DNA of 6,709 bases from Spirulina sp. DLM2.Bin59 (lineage in GTDB: Bacteria; Cyanobacteriota; Cyanobacteriia; Cyanobacteriales; Spirulinaceae). The stretch spans positions 1-6,709 of the forward strand of contig RECT01000161.1 of the NCBI GenBank assembly GCA_007693875.1, in the 5' to 3' direction. The notes below the pieces were generated by a model. It did not search any database, was not told the origin of the DNA, and saw nothing but the letters and a program-made list of their open reading frames with translations. Shown piece after piece: positions 1-5,962 of this stretch. Position 1 is the first letter of the stretch; each line of letters opens with the position of its first letter. Position numbers and translations under genes: made by a program.

Positions 1-55
1 AAGTTCTAAAATCCCTCCGGGGAATCCCCGTCTCTTTAGAGCGGGGAGTAGTCAA
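1..55 (+). mobile_element. Putative right end of an IS200/IS605-type (TnpB-bearing) insertion element, partial
   Basis: Two adjacent hairpins are visible. The first pairs TCCC (12-15) with GGGA (20-23) around a TCCG loop. The second pairs CCCCG (26-30) and CTCT (32-35) with AGAG (38-41) and CGGGG (42-46), with T31 bulged and a TT loop. They are followed by AGTAGTCAA, with TCAA at 52-55. Subterminal hairpins next to a short conserved end are typical of IS200/IS605 right ends, and GAATCCCCG...CGGGGAG...GTCAA resembles right ends I associate with cyanobacterial elements. The transposase or tnpB gene would lie to the left, outside the window; a TAA at 7-9 could be its stop but this cannot be told. 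No left end is seen, so the boundary at about 55 is inferred from the motif only. A plain intergenic hairpin or terminator is the alternative. Confidence 0.6.
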
Positions 56-75
56 CCAAGGGATTGATTCGGTAG
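1..75 (+). ncRNA. Possible 3' part of a TnpB omega-RNA (scaffold end plus guide)
   Basis: In IS200/IS605 elements that carry TnpB, the guide RNA (omega-RNA/reRNA) runs through the right end and its 3' tail is copied from the flanking DNA. If bases 1-55 are such an end, the two hairpins form the 3' scaffold, and the guide would start at about 56 with CCAAGGGATTGATTCGGTAG. This is inferred entirely from the right-end call. The 5' part of the RNA and the tnpB gene are not in the window, and there is no direct evidence of expression. Confidence 0.35.
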
Positions 76-129
76 CATTCCCTTAGACCTGTAGCCCGAG
101 GCGATCGCTTCCCCACCCTGATTAAACCT

Positions 130-133
130 GAGG
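130..133 (+). promoter_or_regulatory. Ribosome binding site (GAGG) that decides the start at 142
   Basis: GAGG lies 8 bases before the ATG at 142. An in-frame GTG at 133 overlaps this site, so it is unlikely to be the start. This is the only convincing Shine-Dalgarno sequence in front of any gene in the window. Confidence 0.6.
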
Positions 134-141
134 TGGCCATC

Positions 142-627
142 ATGGCAAAACGCCACATTTATCTCACTGTCTTAACCCTAATCATGGGCCTCCTGGCCCT
201 GCCCACCGAGGCGCAAACCCCCAACTTTGGCCAAATGGAATTGGCCAGCGGCTTTGATCGGGCCGCTGCCACCGCCATGGGAACCACGGGCGGCTCGATC
301 CGCCTCGGGGATTTAGCCCAACAACTCAACCGGGGGCGCGTCCCGGCAGCCTGCCAAGTCGCCAACCTCCACGCCAACCAAACCCCCGATCATTTATTGA
401 TCCTCCATCCCGATATTGAAACCCTGCGATTGGTGGTCAATAACGGCGGTAAAACGGCGGTGCTCCTGCTCCAAGGCCCCGATGGCCAACTCCACTGTAG
501 TAGCCCTGGGGAACGGTTCAACGAAGATGCCATCCTTCAAGATGTGGATTGGACAGCGGGCAATTATTACCTCTGGGTGGCGGCAGAAAAAGCTGGGCAG
601 CAATACCGCCTCTCAGCAAGGGAATAG
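142..627 (+). CDS. Small secreted beta-rich protein of unknown function
   Basis: The product is 161 residues from the ATG at 142. The N-terminus is a classical signal peptide: basic residues (K3, R4, H5), a hydrophobic core at about 6-20, and a likely cleavage near A24 (TEA-QT). The mature part is about 135 residues and looks like a single beta-sandwich. It has a GGS stretch (50-52), a first cysteine at C71, a PDH-x-L strand region (82-88), a VVNNGG turn (98-103), a QGPDG-x-LHC segment with C119, and a G-N-Y-Y-L-W-V strand (140-146) before the C-terminal YRLSARE. C71 and C119 are the only cysteines and could form a disulfide outside the membrane. The pattern resembles a family of small exported cyanobacterial proteins with a PPC-like fold (QGPDG...C, later W-x-x-G-x-Y-x-x-WV), some attached to proteases. 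No catalytic residues are evident. It stands alone, 187 bases before the next gene. Export is well supported; function is unknown. Confidence 0.8.
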   Translation: MAKRHIYLTVLTLIMGLLALPTEAQTPNFGQMELASGFDRAAATAMGTTGGSIRLGDLAQQLNRGRVPAACQVANLHANQTPDHLLILHPDIETLRLVVNNGGKTAVLLLQGPDGQLHCSSPGERFNEDAILQDVDWTAGNYYLWVAAEKAGQQYRLSARE

Positions 628-693
628 GTTAATTTCCCTGGAGCGATCGCCACGAATCAGGATTTTAGGGCCGGCAGGATTGGCAAAGCCCTT

Positions 694-699
694 TACAAT
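694..699 (+). promoter_or_regulatory. Weak promoter candidate for the GAF protein gene (-10 TACAAT)
   Basis: TACAAT matches the -10 consensus at five of six positions and sits in an AT-rich patch (692-706) within a GC-rich gap. There is no good -35 at 16-18 bases upstream. A TTGGCA at 680-685 is too close to serve this -10, although it could pair poorly with TAATTA at 701-706. A start of transcription near 706 would give a leader of about 109 bases before the ATG at 815. Support is by pattern only. Confidence 0.25.
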
Positions 700-814
700 T
701 TAATTAGCACAGATCACTACCGTTGGTGATGGCCTCTTGCGCTGGGGTAATGTCGCCAGGATTTCCCTGACTATACTTGCCCTGATCCTGTTCCTTCGTC
801 TGCTTTGCGATCGC

Positions 815-3079
815 ATGAGTACCGATTCCTTTCCCACCTTGTCCCAATTTGGGTCAGATAGCGCTGATATCGACCTGACTGAACAGTTGATGTCCCAATC
901 TCAGAACTATAAAAAGTTACTGGGGTTGGTGTTGGAGTGGACTGGACGAGAACCGCTGCTGACGCAAATCCTCTTTAAAATGATGTTGGATACCGATCGC
1001 CCCCCCATTGCCGGTGAAGAGGCGGCTTGGGTGGATGAATTAATGCGATCGCGCATCCTCAAAGCCTGGGAAAGTGAACCCCAACTGAAGCCCCTGCAAA
1101 TGCTGCGCGATCGCCTCACCAGCCAGCGGGATAAGCGCAACAGCCTCAACCTGCTGCGCTATTACCAAAAAGTCCTCAACGAAGACGAGGTTTTTGCCGA
1201 CAATAGCCCCGAACAGAAGGAACTGCGGCTCTTAGGGTTGATTGCCAAACATCGCGGCCGGGTCAAAGTCCACAACCGGATTTATGAAGAAATTTTTAAC
1301 CCCAACTGGGTACAAAAAGAAATCAAAAAGCTGGAAGCCACCCTCGGCCCCGATGATGAAGAATTTCTCAAAGCCTTTGAGCAGCTCGAGCGTACCCTCC
1401 TCACGTCCCAAAGCAACATCATCGCCCAAATTGAAAATGGCGAAGATAAGGTCAACGCCAACCAACTGATCCATGAAGTATTACGGGAAGTGACGGGGAA
1501 AATCGGTGAACTGGTGGGGGCCGATCGCACCAGTATTTTCCTCCTCAATGATGAAGAGACGGAACTTTGGTCTTTAGTGGCGGAAGATGCCACCGGGCAA
1601 CTCTTGGATATTCGCGTCCGGGTGGGGGAGGGCATTGCTGGCTCCGTGGCCCAACTAAAGCGGGTGGTGCATATCCCCGATAATGTTTACGATGACCCGC
1701 GATCGCGCCTTGTCCAGGAATCCGATCGCAAATACAACTACTACACCCGCAATATCCTCGCCTTCCCCATCCTTAATGATGATGGGGCGTTGGTGGCCGT
1801 GGTGCAGTTGCTCAATAAGGTGGCCAAATCTGGCGATGATGCCGGGTTTAGCCATCGAGATTTAGAGCAGTTGGCAAAGTGCGTCCTCCCCATTCGCCGC
1901 ATTTTAGAAAGTTGCCAATCCTGCTATGAGGCGATTAAGCGGGCCCAAGCCTCCGCTGCCCTGGCCAAGGCGACGCGATCGCTGGATCAAGTCAACCTCG
2001 ACACCTCGATGATCCTCCAACGGGTAATGGATGCCGCCAAGGAATTGCTCAATGCGGATCGCTCCACCCTCTGGCTCTACGATGATCAACAGGGCGACCT
2101 CTGGACGCGCCTCCCCGGTGAAGGGGTGATCCGCTGTCCGATGGGGATTGGGTTTGCAGGCCAGGTGGCCCAAACCCGCCAGCCGATGGTGATCGGCTAT
2201 GACCTCTACGACGATCCCAACGCCGAAAACGCCAAGCGCACCGATGCCCAAACCCATTACCGTACCTGTAGCCTGCTTTGTATGCCCATCCTCAGTCCCG
2301 ATGGCCAGTTTTTGGGAGTGAGCCAGTTGGTGAATAAGCGCAAAACCGGCTACGAGGGTCAGGAGTACAAAAAATCGCAATATCCCGCTGTGCCGCCCTT
2401 TTTTAAAGCCAGCTTTGACCGCAACGATCGCCAATCGATGCAGGTGTTTAATGAGCGGGTGGGGGCAATTCTTCAGTTTGCCAAGACCCATGAAACCCTC
2501 AAGGCGGATCGCAATGTCGGGGGTGAGCCGGAGGAAGTCCTGGCCCAAGCCCTGACGATGCTGGGGCGGGTGGTGGAGCCGGAGGGAACCACGGGCCAAC
2601 GGGATGCCCTCTATGGCGTGTTGCGGGGGATCTGCCTCTCCCTGCGGCGCAAGTTGCCCACGGAGCATTGTCATATTTTCCTGATTGATCCCGAGCGGCA
2701 GGAGCTATGGACGCTGGTGATTGATCCTAAACAGCAATGCTCCCGTGAATTGCGAATGTCTGCCCGGCAGGGAATTACGCCCAAGGTGTTGAGTAGTAGC
2801 GATGCGAAGCGGAGTAATAAGGCGGGGCAAATTAACGATAATCTTGTCCGCATTGGGCTGCGGCGATCGCAACTGGAAACCCTGCGCAATATCCTCCTGT
2901 TCCCCCTCATTGACCCCAATACCGGGCCGGTGGCGATCGTGCGCCTGCTCAATCGCAATCGTATTGATGGTTTTAGCAGTGCCGATGTGGAAGTGTTACA
3001 GGCGATCGCCCCCGCCCTCCTCCCAGTGTGCCAAACCATCCAGGGGATTTATCAACCCCCCGGCCTCTCGGCAGCCTAA
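815..3079 (+). CDS. Triple-GAF signalling protein with a STAND/AAA-like winged-helix N-terminus
   Basis: The product is 754 residues, probably cytoplasmic. Residues 31-170 match the region that follows the ATPase core in cyanobacterial AAA-like/STAND proteins: a WTG-x-x-P-x-LTQ helix (42-50), a VDELMRSRI-x-x-WE segment (73-85), LRDRL (97-101), and the DNSPEQ-x-ELRLLGLI wing (129-143). No Walker A or B motif is present. Three GAF domains follow at about 214-365, 396-555 and 597-737. They end in NK-x-n-F-x3-D-type motifs: N334 K335 with F345/D349; N507 K508 with F534/D538 after a long insertion; and a degenerate N713 R714 with F720/D724. No kinase, cyclase, phosphodiesterase or GGDEF domain follows. 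GAF domains bind small ligands such as cyclic nucleotides or bilins, or dimerise; no bilin-type chromophore cysteine was identified, but this was not checked by alignment. I chose ATG 815 because the recognisable domains lie after it; it has no Shine-Dalgarno site. A TTG at 737 would add 26 residues. Role: probable sensor or scaffold; ligand and partner unknown. Confidence 0.85.
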   Translation: MSTDSFPTLSQFGSDSADIDLTEQLMSQSQNYKKLLGLVLEWTGREPLLTQILFKMMLDTDRPPIAGEEAAWVDELMRSRILKAWESEPQLKPLQMLRDRLTSQRDKRNSLNLLRYYQKVLNEDEVFADNSPEQKELRLLGLIAKHRGRVKVHNRIYEEIFNPNWVQKEIKKLEATLGPDDEEFLKAFEQLERTLLTSQSNIIAQIENGEDKVNANQLIHEVLREVTGKIGELVGADRTSIFLLNDEETELWSLVAEDATGQLLDIRVRVGEGIAGSVAQLKRVVHIPDNVYDDPRSRLVQESDRKYNYYTRNILAFPILNDDGALVAVVQLLNKVAKSGDDAGFSHRDLEQLAKCVLPIRRILESCQSCYEAIKRAQASAALAKATRSLDQVNLDTSMILQRVMDAAKELLNADRSTLWLYDDQQGDLWTRLPGEGVIRCPMGIGFAGQVAQTRQPMVIGYDLYDDPNAENAKRTDAQTHYRTCSLLCMPILSPDGQFLGVSQLVNKRKTGYEGQEYKKSQYPAVPPFFKASFDRNDRQSMQVFNERVGAILQFAKTHETLKADRNVGGEPEEVLAQALTMLGRVVEPEGTTGQRDALYGVLRGICLSLRRKLPTEHCHIFLIDPERQELWTLVIDPKQQCSRELRMSARQGITPKVLSSSDAKRSNKAGQINDNLVRIGLRRSQLETLRNILLFPLIDPNTGPVAIVRLLNRNRIDGFSSADVEVLQAIAPALLPVCQTIQGIYQPPGLSAA

Positions 3080-3141
3080 CTGGGCGGTTTTACGAAAATG
3101 TCAAAAAATGTGAAGCGATCGCCAGGAATTCGGTACTTAAA

Positions 3142-3170
3142 CTAACAGAAAGCCCACTATCCTCTAAAAT
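3142..3170 (+). promoter_or_regulatory. Candidate sigma-70-type promoter for the hpsJ-like gene
   Basis: CTAACA (3142-3147) matches TTGACA at four of six positions. It is separated by 17 bases from TAAAAT (3165-3170), which matches TATAAT at five of six. Transcription would begin near 3177, leaving a leader of about 105 bases before the ATG at 3282. The site would let the hpsJ-glycosyltransferase pair be transcribed independently of the GAF gene. Not proven. Confidence 0.4.
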
Positions 3171-3281
3171 AGGCTACCGGAACCTGCCTGTTTAGGAGAT
3201 CAGGGTCTGTCCTTTGTTGATCTGTCCATTGACCTTGCCCGTTAGCACATCCTCCGTTTGGAACCACCGACTAAACCCGTA

Positions 3282-4037
3282 ATGAGTAATCCAGCATTTT
3301 CTCAGTTTTCGACCTTGGCCCTCAAAGTTGTGGGGGTCATTTTGATTTTGTCCTCCCTCCTGGACTACATCATCCTGCTGATCCCCTTCGACCCCATGAA
3401 CCCGGATTGGCAAATCTCCTTCACCAGCCAAATTGTTGATCGCGGCATTATCCCCATGGTGGGGATCTCGTTTTTGATTCTGGGCTATTGGTTAGAAAGT
3501 GCCATTGGCAACAGTCCAGCAGGCAAAATCTCCTTTACAGACTTGCGATTTTGGTCTTTTCTCCTAGCAGCAATCTTGGGGTTACTGTTCTTGCTGTTAG
3601 TGCCGGTTCACCTCAGCAACCTAGGGCGAGCCAGCGCTCAAGTCATGCAACAGATCGAGCAAAGTGCCAGCCAAGCAGAGGATCAGATTACCGGTCAACT
3701 GGATCAAGTCACGCAATTATTGGGGGATAACGCCCGTATTCAAGAACTGGATGCGGCCATCGCCAGTGGTCAAGTACAAGGGGAACAACTGGAGCAGCTC
3801 CAAACCATTCGCCAGCAGATCGAAGAACTGCGGGGCAATCCAGAAGCCATTGAGGAGCAGGCCAACCAAGCCCGTACCCAACTCCAAGATCAGCGCCGGG
3901 AAGCTGAAAATCAAGCTAGGCTCACCGCGTTCAAATCCGGGTTCCGCATTGGCATTAGTAGTTTCTTGCTCTCCATGGGGTATTTGGTAATTGGGGGCAT
4001 GGGGTTCCGAAGCTTGGCCGGTGGCGGTCGGCGTTAA
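3282..4037 (+). CDS. HpsJ family membrane protein with a long periplasmic or cytoplasmic coiled coil
   Basis: The product is 251 residues. Hydrophobic segments at about 13-34, 55-73 and 90-110 are followed by a charged, glutamine-rich helix at 116-215 and a last hydrophobic segment at 222-244. The middle region (VMQQIEQSASQAEDQI onward) has heptad-like spacing and should form a coiled coil of about 100 residues between helices 3 and 4. This layout and the N-terminal S-x-L-x-DY region fit the HpsJ family, named from the hormogonium polysaccharide locus of Nostoc punctiforme, where it is needed for making or exporting a motility-related polysaccharide. Its molecular role is unknown. The ATG at 3282 is preferred; an in-frame TTG at 3258 would add eight residues in front of the first helix. 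A glycosyltransferase gene follows after 73 bases, which supports a surface-polysaccharide role. Family assignment is from recall of the layout and sequence feel, so orthology to HpsJ is not certain. Confidence 0.7.
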   Translation: MSNPAFSQFSTLALKVVGVILILSSLLDYIILLIPFDPMNPDWQISFTSQIVDRGIIPMVGISFLILGYWLESAIGNSPAGKISFTDLRFWSFLLAAILGLLFLLLVPVHLSNLGRASAQVMQQIEQSASQAEDQITGQLDQVTQLLGDNARIQELDAAIASGQVQGEQLEQLQTIRQQIEELRGNPEAIEEQANQARTQLQDQRREAENQARLTAFKSGFRIGISSFLLSMGYLVIGGMGFRSLAGGGRR

Positions 4038-4066
4038 ACTGCCGCCTGTGCTCACGTCTAACCGTG

Positions 4067-4088
4067 ATGGGGTGCGATCGCACCCCAT
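4067..4088 (+). repeat. Perfect 22-bp palindrome between hpsJ-like and glycosyltransferase genes
   Basis: ATGGGGTGCGATCGCACCCCAT is its own reverse complement and is centred on a HIP1 octamer (4074-4081). Outside it, G4066-T4089 is a wobble and T4065-A4090 pairs. It starts 29 bases after the hpsJ-like stop and ends 22 bases before the next ATG. No T-tract follows, so it is not a standard intrinsic terminator. It could be an operator, an mRNA-stabilising hairpin, or a mutationally grown HIP1 site. Confidence 0.85.
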
Positions 4089-4110
4089 TAACTTTACGCA
4101 TTAAACGGTC

Positions 4111-4941
4111 ATGTTTTCGGTTTATATTCTCACCTACAACGAGGCAGGGGACATTGGCCCCTGTTTGGCCTCCATTCTGCCTTGGTGTGATGATGTGATT
4201 GTCGTGGACTCCTTCAGTACCGATGCCACGGTAGACATTGCCCACAGCCACAACGTTAAAGTGGTTCAGCATGCCTTTGCCAGCCATGGGCAACAACGGA
4301 CTTGGATGCTCAAGGAGGTGGATACCGTCCACCCCTGGGTTTATATTCTCGAAGCCGATGAACGGATGACCCCAGAGCTTTACGCTGAATGCTGTGCTGC
4401 CGTGGCGCAGGATCAGTATATTGGCTACTACGTGGCAGAGCGTGTCCTGTTCATGAACCGCTGGATCCGTCATTGCACCCAGTATCCCCGCTATCAGATG
4501 CGCCTATTTCGTAAAGATCGGGTCTGGTTCACGGATTATGGCCATACGGAGCGTGAAGTTTGTGATGGCCCCACCAGTTTTCTCCAGGAAACCTATCCCC
4601 ACTACACCAGTGGCAAAGGCTTCAGCCGCTGGTTTGAAAAGCACAATCGCTACTCCACCGATGAAGCCCGGGAAACCTTGCACCAATTGGAAACGGGCCA
4701 AGTCCATTGGCGGGATCTTTTTGTCGGCTCCTCTGAGGTAGTGCGGCGGCGAGCCTTGAAGGATTTGTCCCTACGGTTGCCGGGCCGGCCCTTGCTGCGA
4801 TTTTTGTATATGTATTTTATGTTGGGAGGCATTTGGGATGGCCGGGCGGGCTTGACTTGGTGCATCCTCCAGGCATTTTATGAATATATGATTTTGCTCA
4901 AGGTGTGGGAACTGCGCCAGGAAAGGCAGGGGTTAAGTTAA
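4111..4941 (+). CDS. Family 2 glycosyltransferase (WaaE/KdtX-like)
   Basis: The product is 276 residues and transfers a sugar from a nucleotide donor, by family, to a lipid-linked or glycan acceptor; donor and acceptor cannot be named. The N-terminal GT-A core shows YILTYNEAGDI (5-15), DDVIVVDSFSTDAT (27-40) with the nucleotide-binding Asp at 33, and ILEADERMTPEL (79-90), where E81-A-D83 takes the place of the DxD metal site, a substitution I recall in this subfamily. An acidic YGHTERE segment (143-149) is a likely catalytic or acceptor-site region. The C-terminal part (229-265) is rich in aromatic and aliphatic residues and probably attaches the enzyme to the inner membrane. There is no signal peptide. 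The ATG at 4111 begins directly at the first beta strand and has no Shine-Dalgarno site. The gene is 73 bases after an HpsJ family gene, so polysaccharide synthesis is the likely setting. Confident of the family; specific role unknown. Confidence 0.88.
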   Translation: MFSVYILTYNEAGDIGPCLASILPWCDDVIVVDSFSTDATVDIAHSHNVKVVQHAFASHGQQRTWMLKEVDTVHPWVYILEADERMTPELYAECCAAVAQDQYIGYYVAERVLFMNRWIRHCTQYPRYQMRLFRKDRVWFTDYGHTEREVCDGPTSFLQETYPHYTSGKGFSRWFEKHNRYSTDEARETLHQLETGQVHWRDLFVGSSEVVRRRALKDLSLRLPGRPLLRFLYMYFMLGGIWDGRAGLTWCILQAFYEYMILLKVWELRQERQGLS

Positions 4942-5094
4942 GGAAGGGGGCGATCGCCATCCCCACGGAGGAAGGACTAGGTTTTGGTATAAAATGGCAC
5001 TGGGTTGTCACTGCGTCCCCTCGGTGATCTGGAGTCTGGCCAGGGGATTTTGGCAGGGTGAAGGGGGGAGCCATTCAAATAAACCTGAGAAATC

Positions 5095-5122
5095 TTTACA
5101 TTTCTTCAAATCTCCCTATATT
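5095..5122 (+). promoter_or_regulatory. Promoter for the DUF502-nusB unit
   Basis: TTTACA (5095-5100, five of six to TTGACA) lies 16 bases before TATATT (5117-5122, five of six to TATAAT). The surrounding 5071-5160 stretch is markedly AT-rich compared with the genes. Transcription would start near 5130, about 40 bases before the GTG at 5169. This is the best promoter-like site in the window. A second TATAAAAT at 4988-4995 has no matching -35. Confidence 0.55.
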
Positions 5123-5168
5123 TTCTTTACAATTAAACTAATAAAACCAATTCTATTCCCAAGCAGTC

Positions 5169-5909
5169 GTGAGCAAGGAGAACCCACCCTCGGTGTTGCA
5201 GCGTTTAAAGCAGGACTTTAAGAATGACCTAATCGCCGGTCTGTTGGTGATTATTCCCCTCGCTACGACGATTTGGCTCATTTTCACCATTTCTCGTTGG
5301 GTTATCGCCCTCCTGACGGAAATCCCTAAACAGGTCAATCCGTTTCAGGGTCTTGACCCCCTGATGAGCAACCTGCTCAACCTCCTAGTCGGTTTGGCCG
5401 TCCCCCTAGGATCTATTTTGTTGATTGGTTTGATGGCCCGGAATATTGTTGGGCAATGGTTACTGAACCTCGGGGAGAGCATCCTCCAATCCATTCCCCT
5501 CGCCGGTTCCGTCTATAACACCCTCAAGCAGATCCTCGAAACCCTCCTTCAGGATTCCAAAAGTAAATTTCGCCGCGTCGTGATGGTGGAATATCCTCGG
5601 CGGGGGGTGTGGAGTATTGGCTTTGTAACGGGAACATTGAGTGCTTCCCTACAAGCGCATCTGGCTCAGCCGATGTTGAGTGTGTTTATCCCCACCACGC
5701 CGAACCCCACTTCTGGCTGGTATGCAATTGTGCCGGAATCTGAGGTGATCACCCTTGCTATTTCCATTGAAGATGCCTTTAAAGTGCTAATATCTGGCGG
5801 CATTGTTAGCCCTCGCTCCCTAGGGGAGGCGGCTCCGATCAAATCCTCAGATGGGGTTTATCCCCCCGTGTCGGTGGAATCCACCCTGAAACCCGAGGGG
5901 AGTCATTAA
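5169..5909 (+). CDS. DUF502 family inner-membrane protein
   Basis: The product is 246 residues. After a basic N-terminus (QRLKQDFKND, 11-20) come two membrane segments at about 21-46 and 67-90, then a conserved soluble part. Family landmarks are NLLVGLAVPLGSILLIGL (71-88), IPLAGSVY (109-116), EYPRRGVW (141-148), FIPTTPNPTSGWY (173-185) and SIEDAFKVLISGGIV (199-213). These fit DUF502 (PF04367), a family found in bacteria and in plants, where COV1-type proteins belong; its biochemical role is unknown. The start is GTG 5169, because conserved sequence begins within ten residues and there is no nearby ATG; no Shine-Dalgarno site is seen. The last 30 residues look unstructured. nusB follows after 53 bases, an order I recall from other cyanobacteria including marine Prochlorococcus, with ftsY after that. 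Confidence 0.9.
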   Translation: MSKENPPSVLQRLKQDFKNDLIAGLLVIIPLATTIWLIFTISRWVIALLTEIPKQVNPFQGLDPLMSNLLNLLVGLAVPLGSILLIGLMARNIVGQWLLNLGESILQSIPLAGSVYNTLKQILETLLQDSKSKFRRVVMVEYPRRGVWSIGFVTGTLSASLQAHLAQPMLSVFIPTTPNPTSGWYAIVPESEVITLAISIEDAFKVLISGGIVSPRSLGEAAPIKSSDGVYPPVSVESTLKPEGSH

Positions 5910-5924
5910 GCGCCTCTCCCCGGG
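5892..5924 (+). repeat. GC-rich hairpin over the DUF502 stop codon
   Basis: GGGGAG (5897-5902) pairs with CTCCCC (5916-5921). CCC (5892-5894) then pairs with GGG (5922-5924) across a two-base GA bulge. The stop codon (5907-5909) lies in the loop. A run of seven T (5949-5955) follows 24 bases later, too far for a standard intrinsic terminator. It may slow or attenuate read-through into nusB, or protect mRNA ends. Confidence 0.5.
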
Positions 5925-5962
5925 CCCATCAACCCCTTACGGAATTAATTTTTTTAAACCCT

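Noticed and set aside
416..703. Open frame of 95 codons overlapping the secreted-protein gene
   Set aside because: It is another-frame reading of 142-627 that runs on by chance into the gap; the translation lacks domain features.
1904..2674. Open frame of 256 codons on the - strand
   Set aside because: It lies fully inside GAF domains of the + strand gene; its translation is rich in His, Gly and Leu with no domain pattern, as expected for an antisense shadow of GC-rich coding DNA.
815..3079. Phytochrome-like bilin photoreceptor
   Set aside because: No PAS-GAF-PHY order or histidine kinase is present, and no chromophore-binding cysteine motif could be recognised in the GAF domains; their motifs are closer to cyclic-nucleotide-type GAFs.
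3955..4473. Open frame of 172 codons on the - strand across the hpsJ-glycosyltransferase gap
   Set aside because: It is antisense to two genes with clear family signatures and shows no protein family features itself.
4946..4964. Hairpin GGGGGCGATCGCCATCCCC right after the glycosyltransferase stop as a terminator
   Set aside because: The pairing is mainly the self-complementary HIP1 core with a bulge, and no T-tract follows, so termination cannot be claimed.
4994..5221. Open frame of 75 codons on the + strand starting after TATAAA
   Set aside because: It runs through the AT-rich promoter region and into the DUF502 gene in another frame; the composition is erratic and no ribosome site or family pattern is seen.
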